Source: Owenia fusiformis (lineage: Eukaryota > Annelida > Polychaeta > Sabellida > Oweniidae). Taken from it: a stretch of 64,000 nucleotides of DNA. Position numbers and translations under genes: made by a program. The stretch is taken from assembly GCA_903813345.2 (NCBI GenBank), contig CAIIXF020000002.1, positions 19,608,455-19,672,454 on the forward strand, in the 5' to 3' direction. Position 1 is the stretch's first letter. Each line of letters opens with the position of its first letter. The notes below the pieces were generated by a model. The model was not told the DNA's origin, did no database searches, and saw nothing but the letters and a program-made list of their open reading frames with translations. Below, piece after piece: positions 46,222 to 58,400 of this stretch.

Positions 46222-47896
46222 TTATTGTAGTCCAAGGACAAGTGATTTCATGTGCACCCAGTATATTTTATAACTCTGCACCACAGTGCATCTGAAACAT
46301 TAACATTATGTCATTAAGGTTTTTACATTCTGATACTCATCACATATCTCTGTTTTCAAACTAGCAATACAATTTTACCATCTACAAGGAATCGACAGAA
46401 GGCTTTTATCTCTCATAGATTTCAAATGGATTGAATTTCAAGACATTCAAAATGACTGCTCAAATTTCCAAATTTTTTCTCCCAAGATTACAACCACTTC
46501 ATTTTAAATTACCTGAATTGTATCTCCCCTACTATATCTGTGGGTGCGTTCCAAGTTAGAGTTATTGAAGTCTTCTCTCCACTGTTGACATGAGTCACTG
46601 AATCGTTGGGGTTGTCACATTTGAGCAGCTTACTTGGACCAGAAGCTTGATTGAACCAGGTGCCAATGATTTTGTCTGGAATGAAGTGTTTGTTATCATG
46701 AATGATTTGACAAATTGTTCGTTATCAATCATGAATGATTTTTTAAGTGTTCATTATCATAAATGATTTGACAAAGTGCTCATTATCATAAATGATTTTT
46801 CAAAATGTTCATTATCATAAATGATTTTTAAAGTGTCCATTATCCAAAATGATTTTTTAAAGTGTTCATTATCATAAATGATTTTTTAAGTGTTCATTAT
46901 CATAAATGATTTTTCAAAGTGTTCATTATCATGAATGATTTTTCAAAGTGTTCATTATCATAAATGTTTTGACAAAGTGTTCATTATCATAAATGATTTG
47001 AGCAGAACATGGACATTTTTAAATGGGATTTTTTAGATTTTGAGCAATATTATTTAGTGAGTGCTGCGACAAACTGATGTAAAGAAAATTGATATTGACA
47101 GGAGTCCTGGTAGGCAGATGCAATTTATTTAATCATATTGTTCTTTGAACCTTTTGATTACCTGAAGATACAGTAGTTGCTTGACACAGAAAGCCTTTGA
47201 ACACCACATCTGGCTCACTCACTTTCACTGTCACTGCAATTGCAAACCTAAGAGTCTGAGAGTACATCCAGTGTAGCCACATTTCCAAAAAAGGCAAGGC
47301 AAATTTTAAAAAAAAGATGAGGCAAAACTTAAGCTATTAAATCTTCTTCTGTAATGCGAATTAAAAATCTTAAGTTACCTCACCCACATCAAAGATAGCT
47401 ACACCAAAAAAACATTAAAAACACAAACATTTTAATAACAAGGTATTAATATGCAAAATGTCACCATCTACCATTTGTTACAGGCATTGAATGCCAGACG
47501 CCATTTGAACTGAATGGCTGCCTATTGAAAATTCCTTCTTGAGCAGAGATCCTATGCCTTTAAGGCAACCAACTATAAAAGAACCATATCTGAGAACCAG
47601 TATTTGAGATATCACTAACACAGATAAATGAAGGAACAGATGAACTAATGGACAACTTCTTCCTGTTTCCTTTCACGAGAAATGTGGAGTTTACATATAC
47701 CTTCAACAGTGCCCCCTGGTGAGTATGCAGTCTGTGTAGTTGTGATGGAATAAGGACACAAATCACTCTGTTCATTTGTATTGAAATGGTTGGGCACGCC
47801 ATTATAACATGCCGCATCTCCTGCACCCCTGGAGTAAGCACCTACACATACTAGGTGCACTGTTATAACTATGAGTGATACGCACAAGTATAGCAT
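46222..47896 (-). CDS. Secreted Reeler-domain protein, complete, 4 exons
   Basis: Exons on the minus strand 47896-47701, 47233-47162, 46675-46513 and 46291-46222 join in phase to 166 residues. Residues 1 to about 20 are a signal peptide (MLYLCVSLIVITVHLVC). The rest is one Reeler domain: a Cys near residue 30, SDLCPYSI, AYSPGGTVEVTV, FKGFLCQA, KLLKCDN, SVTHVNSGEKTSITLTWNAP and TVVQSYKIYWV before the stop. Single-domain Reeler proteins include insect defense protein Hdd11/l(2)34Fc and molluscan homologues thought to act in immunity or shell matrix; the specific role here is unknown. No DOMON or cytochrome b561 domain follows, unlike FRRS1. A 30-bp tandem array and an element copy lie in its introns. 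Confidence 0.9.
46682..46995 (-). repeat. About 29-bp tandem repeat abutting a Reeler exon acceptor
   Basis: TGTTCATTATCATAAATGAT with TTTTCAAAG recurs about eleven times (plus strand reading), starting within a few bases of the acceptor of the exon at 46675-46513. The first unit overlaps the polypyrimidine region, so the array seems to have grown from the intron end. Confidence 0.88.
47440..47530 (-). mobile_element. Fragment of the TGTCACCACC-ended family, reverse orientation
   Basis: AAGGTATTAATATGCAAAATGTCACCAT and CCATTTGTTACAGGCAT are the complement of the right half of the 43229 copy. It sits in Reeler intron 1. Confidence 0.7.
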
Positions 47897-49469
47897 TATC
47901 TACATAAAAAAGAAATTTAGATATACACGCGTACATGTAATTTGTTCACTTAAATATCATTGATAATACAGAAATAATTTCAACCATGTTTTCAGGCCCT
48001 GTCTGTAAATTATAGTACAAGTAAAATGAACAAAAACATTTTCAAATAGGAATACACCACCAAACATTGTTTTTAATATATAAAAATGTGCACCATAACT
48101 CACCTTATTTTGCTTTAAACTTTATTTACAGTAGTCTAAGGACATTTAAAGTTCAATATATGTTTAACGTCACCATCCTTTTGTGATATTGGCAATTATT
48201 AAGGACCCAAATACATGTTTTTGTAATCAAAATGACAATGGAAACTTTGGCATTGTGTTCTTAAATCATATCAAAGTAAAAGGACATTTGAGAACGAAAA
48301 CTGCATATATTTCAGCTTCAATACTGCCTTCAGCCTATTGAAACTTGGTGGGAGTGTCACCTCATCAACCGCTCCATTTGTATATGTAAAAAAAATTTCT
48401 GTACAATGATAAAAGATCAGATTAGGGAAATGCAATGAACAAATAATGATTCATCTGGCTCCTAAGATTTAGCCTTTCATCAAGATGTTAAACATATAAT
48501 TTACTTTGAATGGCTTTATGTCATGTATAAGTTGTTGTTGTCTTTTTGTCACCATTAACTAAATATTATGCCAAAGGCAAAAATGTCAGTTAAAAATACT
48601 GCAGATCGTGATTCAGCAAAAAGAAGCCTTTCTTCTCATATCATTCATAATTAACACTTTTTCAGGTGAATTTTAAAATATTTGTCACATTGATAATTTT
48701 TAAAAATAGAGTTACTAATGTGTTTTAGTGGATGGTAATCCTAAATCCATAGATTATCTATAAGACTAAGGCGTCACACAAATTATTCAGAATGCAAGTT
48801 TAGATCTAATAAATACAAACCATGCCCTGACGCCCCATCTATGGTTTAACCCTACCCACAATAAGCCAATATGCGATAACTTTTTATTTTAGTTCAGTTT
48901 AGTTACCTCACATTTGAAGAGCTCTCATGAGAGGTACAACTTCGTCTACTGCTTTGTAATAATCAGTCCCTTTCAAGCATTAGATAAATCAGATTGCTTA
49001 ACACAACTTTTATTGAAAATAATATTTTCATTTATTTCAAATATAAGTGTACATTTTAATGGTGTTGTTTCTCACTTTACTAAAATTTCACATTTAATTT
49101 TTAGCTAATTGTTTACATGATTAGACGATTCTTTAGTTTCCCACACAGCTCTAAAACTTACATTCATGTAAGTTAGAATGTTTACAAAAAAAACACGAGA
49201 ATTTTTTCACATGAATGGTGACATCTCCATTTAATTCTGACGAGTATATGGTCCATAATGAACTTAGTACAGCTGTACTACAAGTTTCTGTCAGTAGTCC
49301 TCTATGGGTATTTAGGTAAGTTAACATTTTCCATGTAAGAGTCACATTTCTTTACACAAAATGCACAAGATGCAGCTTTTGTCCTTTCCACCCACACCAC
49401 ATCATGAAACAACATTATGTCCTCTATTGTTCATTTTAAGCATTTCACAATTAATGAGAACAATGTTTC
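47897..49469. other. Intergenic, RANGAP1 3' end to Reeler 5' end
   Basis: Expected to contain the RANGAP1 3' UTR (minus-strand AATAAA at 49008-49013 and 49031-49036) and the Reeler promoter. No exon, RNA gene or clear repeat is seen. Confidence 0.55.
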
Positions 49470-52400
49470 TCAGAACTGGTAGAGCGCTTGTAAGAGTTTA
49501 TGCTTGGCGTCTGTACAACTGGAGTCTAAAGTTTTATTAGGCCTGGAAAAACAACAGAGATAAAGATTTAACATTGAAAAAATCCCTCAGAACAGGTGAA
49601 AACGAATACATGTACATTAAAAATCTTATTTTAGTTGGTTTTTTAATCAGTATATGAATATATGAAAGTTTACAATTACAATTACAAGAAAATATGACTT
49701 TTTATGCCTGTTTATTATTTAACAATTAAGGAATGAGGACAGAGACTCGATGATTTATGGTGCAACACATGACCAATGATTTTTCTGATCAAGGTCATAC
49801 ATCCATTATGGACCAGTATTTAAGACATATCGTATCACAATGTTTCTTTTGTTCATAATGACATGTAATACTCAATCTAGAAAATATAACACTTACCTTG
49901 ATAAAAACAGTGTAAGGATATCACGTCCTGATTTCGGGAAGTATGCTTGTTTGACAACATGTTCAAGGACTAACAATGGCCCTGTAGGTTTAGACACTGG
50001 TTTCACTTTATTTTCACTCTATAAACCAAAAATTTAAATGTGCAATGATAATGAGGATATGTTTATATATATGTTTTTTGGGTAGAGTTGCCACAACATT
50101 TTCAAATAAAAAGCCAAAGACTTACTTCCTATTCAAGTTTCATTTTTTTACAGACAACAAATTTAAGTAAACAAGGCATTAACATGACAAAATGTCACCA
50201 CCTAAAACAATTTGGTCAATTTAAAGCAAGTTGAAAAAATACCTCTTTGACTTTTTTTGACATTGAGAAGGTCATTGAAGGTCAAATGTCAAATGTAAAG
50301 TCAGATTTGAACTTCTGAGAACATGTAGATGATTTTGAAAAAAAATTAAGTAAATTTGAAGCAAGTTGAAAAAAGACCTTTTTGACCTTGAAAAGGTCAT
50401 TGAAGGTCAAATGTCAAATCTAAAGTCAGATTTGAACTTCTGAGAACATGTAGATGATTTTGAAAAAAAATTAGTCAATTTGAAGCAAGTTGAAAAAAGA
50501 CCTTTTTGACCTTGAGAAGGTCATTGAAGGTCAAAGGTCAAATCTAAAATCAGATTTGAACTTCTGAGAACTTGTAAAGTCAAATTTGAACTTCTGAAAA
50601 GATGTAGATGATTTTGAAAAAAAAATTTGGTCAATTTGAAGCAAGTTGAAAACAGACCTTTTTGACCTTTTTTGACCTTGAGAAGGTCATTAAAGGTCAA
50701 ATGTCAAATCTAAAGTCAGATTTGAATTTCTGAGAACATGTAGATGATTTTGAAAAAAAAATTAGTCAATTTGAAGCAAGTTGAAAAAAGACCTTTTTGA
50801 CCTTGAGAAGGTCATTGAAGGTCAAATGTCAAATCTAAAGTCAAATCTAAAGTCATATTTGAATTTCTGAGAACATGTAGATGATTTTGAAAAAAAGATT
50901 TAGTCAATTTGAAGCAAGATGAAAAAATACCTTTTTGACCTTTTTTGACATTGAGAAGGTCATTGAAGGTCAAATGTCAAATCTAAAGTCAGATTTGAAT
51001 TTCTGAGAACATGTAGATGATTTTGAAAAAAAAATTTAGTCAATTTGAAGCAAGTTGAAAAAAGACCTTTTTGACCTTTTTTGACTTTGAGAAGGTCATT
51101 GAAGGTCAAATGTCAAATCTTATGTCAAATCTAAAGTCAGATTTGAATTTCTGAGAACACGTAGATGATTTTGAAAAAATTTCTTAGTCAATTTGAAGCA
51201 AGTTGAAAACAGACCTTTTTGACCTTTTTTGACCTTGAGAAGGTCATTGAAGGTCAAATGTCAAATCTAAAGTCAGATTTGAAGGTCAAATGTCAAATCT
51301 AAAGTCAGATTTGAATTTCTGAGAACATGTAGATGATTTTGAAAAAAAATTGAGTCAATGTGAAGCAAGTTGAAAAAAGACCTTTTTGACCTTGAGAAGG
51401 TCATTGAAGGTCAAATGTCAAATCTTAAGTCAGATTTGAACTTCTGAGAACATGTAGATGATTTTTAAAAAAAAATTAGTCAATTTGAAGCAAGTTGAAA
51501 AAAGACCTTTTTGACCTTGAGAAGGTCATTGAAGGTCAAAGGTCAAATCTAAAGTCAGATTTGAACTTCTGAGAACTTGTAAAGTCAAATTTGAACTTCT
51601 GAAAAGATGTAGATGATTTTGAAAAAAAAATTTGGTCAATTTGAAGCAAGTTGAAAACAGACCTTTTTGACCTTTTTTGACCTTGAGAAGGTCATTAAAG
51701 GTCAAATGTCAAATCTAAAGTCAGATTTGAATTTCTGAGAACATGTAGATGATTTTGAAAAAAAAATTAGTCAATTTGAAGCAAGTTGAAAAAAGACCTT
51801 TTTGACCTTTTTTGACCTTGAGAAGGTCATTGAAGGTCAAATGTCAAATCTAAAGTCAAATCTAAAGTCATATTTGAATTTCTGAGAACATGTAGATGAT
51901 TTTGAAAAAAAGATTTAGTCAATTTGAAGCAAGATGAAAAAATACCTTTTTGACCTTTTTTGACATTGAGAAGGTCATTGAAGGTCAAATGTCAAATCTA
52001 AAGTCAGATTTGAATTTCTGAGAACATGTAGATGATTTTGAAAAAAAAATTTAGTCAATTTGAAGCAAGTTGAAAAAAGACCTTTTTGACCTTTTTTGAC
52101 TTTGAGAAGGTCATTGAAGGTCAAATGTCAAATCTTAAGTCAAATCTAAAGTCAGATTTGAATTTCTGAGAACATGTAGATGATTTTGAAACAATTTCTT
52201 AGTCAATTTGAAGCAAGTTGAAAACAGACCTTTTTGACCTTTTTTGACCTTGAGAAGGTCATTGAAGGTCAAGTGTCAAATCTAAAGTCAGATTTGAAGG
52301 TCAAATGTCAAATCTAAAGTCAGATTTGAATTTCTGAGAACATGTAGATGATTTTGAAAAAAAATTGAGTCAATGTGAAGCAAGTTGAAAAAAGACCTTT

Positions 52401-55400
52401 TTGACCTTGAGAAGGTCATTGAAGGTCAAATGTCAAATCTTAAGTCAGATTTGAACTTCTGAGAACATGTAGATGATTTAGAAAAAAATTGAAGTCAATC
52501 TAAACAGTATTTGTTAAGTTATAGGAAGTTGTAAGAAATTGTTACAGACGCCGGACGCCAACCGCCGGACGCCAACCGCCGGACGCCAACCACCAACCGC
52601 CGGACGCCGTCACAAAAAAACGGAGACCATAACAATATGTCACCACTTTTGGTGGTGACATAATAAAAAGACATGTTCATTGAGATTGAGTGCATAGATA
52701 TGATTTCTGTTGCATTCATTGAGATTTTGCTCATTTCATGTAGGCTATCTTTCCATTTTCTGTTTTAATTTTTAATTTTTCCCTGACTTTTTTCAAAATT
52801 CAAAAATTATCTATTCTTGCCATTTTTATATAAATTCTAATATTCTCTGACCTTTCCTTGAATATATCAACCTTAGATTGAAATAACTAATAATGAAATT
52901 CAGTTTTGGAAAAAAATAATTCATGTTGTCCAAATAATCATTTAGGTTGAGAGTAAACAAAATCTAGTTCTTCAAGTTTAGATTACCTTCAAGAGCCCTA
53001 TGTGAACCAAGATACTGTTTGTCACTTCTATTCCAACGCTTGAACTGCCATTGTTCATCAATTTACTGAGAATATCATCTGAAATCAAACAAGAGACAAC
53101 ATGCTACAACTGAAACATTTATCAATAGGGGCAAAATAAAATGAATATTTCTCAGAGAGAAGAATACTTATCTTTTGATTGTGCAAGGAAGTTGGATTAA
53201 ATTATACACTAAGATGCACCCCCATTTAACACAAAGGGTCAATTAACCCAAATCCTACATAAAGAAAAGTGGGACAAGATGAATCGACATGCTTATTTTG
53301 TCATATACTTTGTATATTGCCTCAGATTATCTTCTGATAGGGGATCACAATGTGTCTGCCATTGAATTTGCCTCATTTAGGCACCTGAAACCATCACTGC
53401 ATTATTCCCCATCTATTTTTTCCTCATTCTAGTAAGTCTTTGGTTAAACCTATCATCCAAAATAGACCTCTGACAGAACACCCCCACTAGCCATTGATCC
53501 CCCTTGATCATGCAATTAATCCCAGGGCTCATGATAATGACTCAAAACGTCGTATGTAGTCTCACCTGCACATTCATTTGCCACCTGGCGACATTTGTTA
53601 TTGTCTGCATCTACCACAGAGCTGATCCTCATCACTAGCTCTACACACTTGTCAGCATCCTTACACCCCTCCTACAATAATAAACAAAGTAAGTGTACCC
53701 TAACACCCCTTTAAGAATAATAGACAATGTTAGTATCTTTGCATCCCTCCCACAATAATAGACATGGTATCTTTGCACCACTAGTCCTAGAATGATAGAC
53801 AATGTATGTTAGGATAAGAATCCTAGAATAATAGACAACATCTCTGTATCATAGCACCCCTCCTAGAACAATGTTAGTTCACCCTCCTTGATCATTTTAC
53901 AAATATTTTGTTCTATTGAGAATACATGTGCATCTTTCTCAAGTGTTTTATCTTATTTTTAAGACTGGAATTGGAAATTCTTACCCCAAGATATTCTGAG
54001 ATTTCCTGTCGTTTCTCTGGTCCCAATGATGTCAACTTACTGGCAGAAGGAAATTGAAGAAATTCAGAAACACTAATTTCCTGGAAAGTATGTACATGTG
54101 AGTGGTTAGTCCATAACTTCAGAAATGTTACTCTCATTACCATAACATTCATTCTAGACATATAGATCGAGCAAAGATTTACAGCCTTTAAATCACAAGA
54201 AAAACTCAGGTTGAGTCTTGGATAATTTTTTGCTCTGTCTCTGAAATATACCCAAATTTTGGAGCTTTGCATCATCATTAGGCGTTGATACAAAGCTTCT
54301 CTCAAAAATATCAAGACTTGGGACAGGTTAACAGGTGACATCACTGACATGACATGGACAAATCAAAATTAACAGGAGACATCACTGACATGACATAGGC
54401 AAATCAAAATTAACAGGAGACATCACTGACATGACATGGGCAAATCAAAATTGGTATATGCACCTTGTATAATTTTCAAAAGGTTAGTGAGATAACAGCA
54501 ATGCCAATGTGTAGCAAATCCCATCAAACATCTTGTCAAGCCTCAGACACAACTGCCAGCTAACATTTCTCAAAATGATTCCTCATTCCTTACTAAATTC
54601 ACGACCATGCATCACATCTGATGGTGACAAAATATGAAGACTGGGGAAGATTTCTATTACTTATGGAAGTTAAATCAAAAAAAAGTAGAATGGCACATAT
54701 TTTTTAAATACTTTCTAAAGTCAATAAAAATGCACCCGACCCAACCCCAAACTTTAGTTTTCTTGCATAAAAATTCAGCAACGCCATCTTTGGAAGGAAT
54801 ACCATGAAACTTAGTGAATTACCAGTTCAACCACTTAATGTATTAAACCTAATGGTATATACATGAATTATTTAGATTTTAAAAACATGAGAACTTTTCA
54901 GAGATTCTTTGCATTTTATTCAGACATCATAAAAATATATTGAAATATACACAGTAAAGCTCTATACCATTTTATATGTACTTATGGTTGGTTGTATGAT
55001 TGGGAAATATATGAACAACAAATTACAGCACATATATTCCACATTACGTAAGTTGGTACCCTGTCGCACTTTACATTTTATAATCTGACAAACTAAAACA
55101 TTTATACTCTATTAAAGAAATTATATACAATTTCAAAATCAGATGTTCATTAAATTTATTGATTTAGCATTTCTAGAAATATTTCAATATTTGGAGTTTT
55201 CAGATTCACTAAAAGAAAATGCTTATTGAAAGGAATGAGAATATAAAAAGTGATTGAGATCATTTGGTTTCAACATTATTTTCAGTCAAACAAGCAAACC
55301 TGGGTGTAACTCTGTAATCCCACCTCCCAGAGACAAAATTTGCCTTGGCCACAGATTTGTGGAATCTTGAATTTTGATCAATTTCCTGTTTTTTTGTAGA

Positions 55401-58400
55401 ATTTTCTAAACAAATAAAAGCAATATTTTTCTCATAATAATCACATTTTTCATCTGTAACTCCAGGAAAATCCAGCAAAATTCATACACATTTTATTCAG
55501 AATTAATCATTTGCAATTGCTGAAAACTGGGAGGAATGATTGTTAAATATACACTATCAACAGTTTGTGCGTAAAAACATGCAGATTCTTAAAAATATGT
55601 TCATAAAACATTTCAGTCTTTAATACTGTTACGCTTCTTCAGTAAAAATGCAGCCACAAACTGAGAGGTCTGCAATATTGTAAATTCAGACACTCTTTAC
55701 TAAAATATTCTGCTTATTCCATGCCATTTCACTTTAAAACTACAATGCATCCTCTCTTGAATTCCTTTAACATTGCCTCAGTTTCCTCACATAATTAGTT
55801 TCTATAATCCAAAAGTGCATGCTTTGGTAACTGGTTATCTGCTCCCCAAGACAACTTGTCCCAAAGACAACTCGTCCCCAAGACTCGGTCCAAAGTCAAC
55901 TGGTCCCAACTTTTATGTTTTATTTAGAGTAATTTTATCATTGTAATATTGTGCTTCATAGGTAATATCAGTGGAGTATTCAGCAGTCCAAAATTGATTT
56001 CTTATCAACCTGACTGAGCTATCATCCCAGAAGGCCATGCTTTAAGGCATCATAGTTTTAGTTTATCTAATGAGGCAGCTATATCATTGTCTATTGTAAT
56101 TTTATTCTGTTCAGTATTATCACCTCCCTGCAAACAGACAGAAAAATCTTGATTGTACTCATTGTAATCTATTGTACTCATGTATTGTATTTGTCTTAGA
56201 ATCTTAGAAAATGCTTTATATTTATGTGTTTGAAGAAAATTCACACAATTTAGAAAATTAATCACAAAAGTCTACACTTAAATCAAGATTTTTCTGTCTT
56301 TAAAAACACATAGTTAAAAATATCACCTAAGTTTACTGTGTATAGCCCGATATGCATATCCTAAAAATGTCAATTCTTACAGTGAGCCTTTTCAAAACCC
56401 TTAACTGCCTATGCATGCTATTTCAAAGTGCAGACAAATGATATCTTTCAGAGACTATAAAAATATATACACTGATCATATAACCCAATATTGCACACAT
56501 GTTTGACCTACCTGGGCATCGTAAGGATGGCAAAGGGGGTCCAAAAAAGCACATTTAGGCAGTCAAGGGTTAAATGGACTGAACTGATAATACACTAGGG
56601 CTATGCACATGACAGTTTGCAAATAAAGATGGCACAAACCTGTTTTTGTTGACTGGGGCTGATAGCTTTCCCTTGTACTTGTAGGGCTGGGTCTTCCACT
56701 ATTTCACCCTCTTCATCATCCTATATTAAACATCAGACACATCACATGTATAATTCAAAGAATGCAGGCAAAAGTGAAATTATGCAGCAAAAATGCAAAA
56801 TTATGTGGGGGAAAATGCAAATTATGCAACTGAGTTATGGCAAAAAATTCCAAAAAATCCATATTTCGAGTAAATAAAAGCCTTCTTAAATTTTGTAATA
56901 TCACTATGTACCGCCATACTGGAAGTGGACGATAATACAAAACATTTTTAGAGTTTTTATCAAGAGATATCCTCTGAGAAAAGTGTGAACTATGTACTGA
57001 AGAATGAATCAATGAATGGTTTTCATTTTATCAGTTTTTGGATGCATGTTGTACTGACCTGATTGTCCTCATTGTCTGAGTCCTCCTCTGCATCGTCCCC
57101 AGCTTCATCCTCGTCTTCTGAACCCTCATCATCACTGTAATTATGCAACAGTTACTTCATGATAAAAATTGCAACAGTTGTTTCATGACACAAGCTGTGA
57201 AACAGTTCTTTTATATCACAATTTTTTAAAATACATGTACACTGTTTTTGAGTTCAGTAGCAGTTGTTTTAGGCACAAGTTTTGTAACAGTTTTTTCATA
57301 TCACAATTTTTTACACAACATTGTTTTTGACAAGAGTTCGCAGTAACAGTTGTTTTATGACACATGTTTTATGACGGTAAGTTTTTTTCATGATATAAGT
57401 CTAGTTACATTGTTCCATGAAAGGAATTTGCAACAAACTATTTTGTTAAAAGTTTTTCCATGACACAAATTCAGCAACAGTTAATTAATGACGGAAGTGT
57501 GCAGTAATAATTTCATAACACAAGTTGTGCCAAATGTTGGGATTAAATCAAGGACTTTGACCTTTAGACTGTTTATCCATTATTCCTAAGCTAACCATTA
57601 TTTAAGGATTCAAACATAAAAAAATGATGAGAATATTATATCAAAGTTTGTTAGTGGCCATTCCCAGACAGAGCCCTAGATGGAACATCATAATACAATG
57701 TAGATTCCCAGAGTGCATGAAGCACAGTCGTTCATGTATGGAGAATTTAAAGAACGGCTATGCTGCATACTGATTGGTTGAGAAACTCAACTGAAGAACA
57801 GTCATGTTTGAATAGGTTTTAAGTACCTGAGAGAGCCAAGTGCATCTAGCATATCTACTGCCTCCAAGGTTGCACGTAAAAGTTCACATCCTTCTTCCCC
57901 AAATTGATTACCTATAAAAGTTATTAAAAATCACCGATTAATTCTCTCCTGGTTCCTCTCCAACACCAAATATTTCATTGAGTCTTCTTAAACATGTTCT
58001 TCAGGTTGGTTATTATAAAATCACAAAAAAGAAATCAGTTTTCTTCTATACACAACCTTTATATTTTAAATTCCAGAACGTTCTGGGACTTCAAATATAA
58101 AGGTTGTGCATAGAAGCAAACTACTTTTGTGATTTCATTGAGTCATTTATATGATGTATCAAGACTCTGAGTGAAAGTTAAGCAAAATTTGCAAAAAAAG
58201 TTAATTTTTGAATCTCAAAGAACTTTTAAAATCACATGTCCCTTTCTTTTTCATTCCATATACTCTCAGACTATTCCTTATTCTAGATCATGCAATTTGA
58301 TAAAAAAAAATTAAGCACATTTTTAATTACTAGCTGCCAAAAAAAGATCATGTTTATAATGGTATGTACGTATTACCATCAAGATCGAGTGTTTCGATAG

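Noticed and set aside
53913-54350. 145-codon minus-strand frame as a separate gene
   Set aside because: Only 54080-53985 is coding, as a RANGAP1 exon; the rest is intron read-through.
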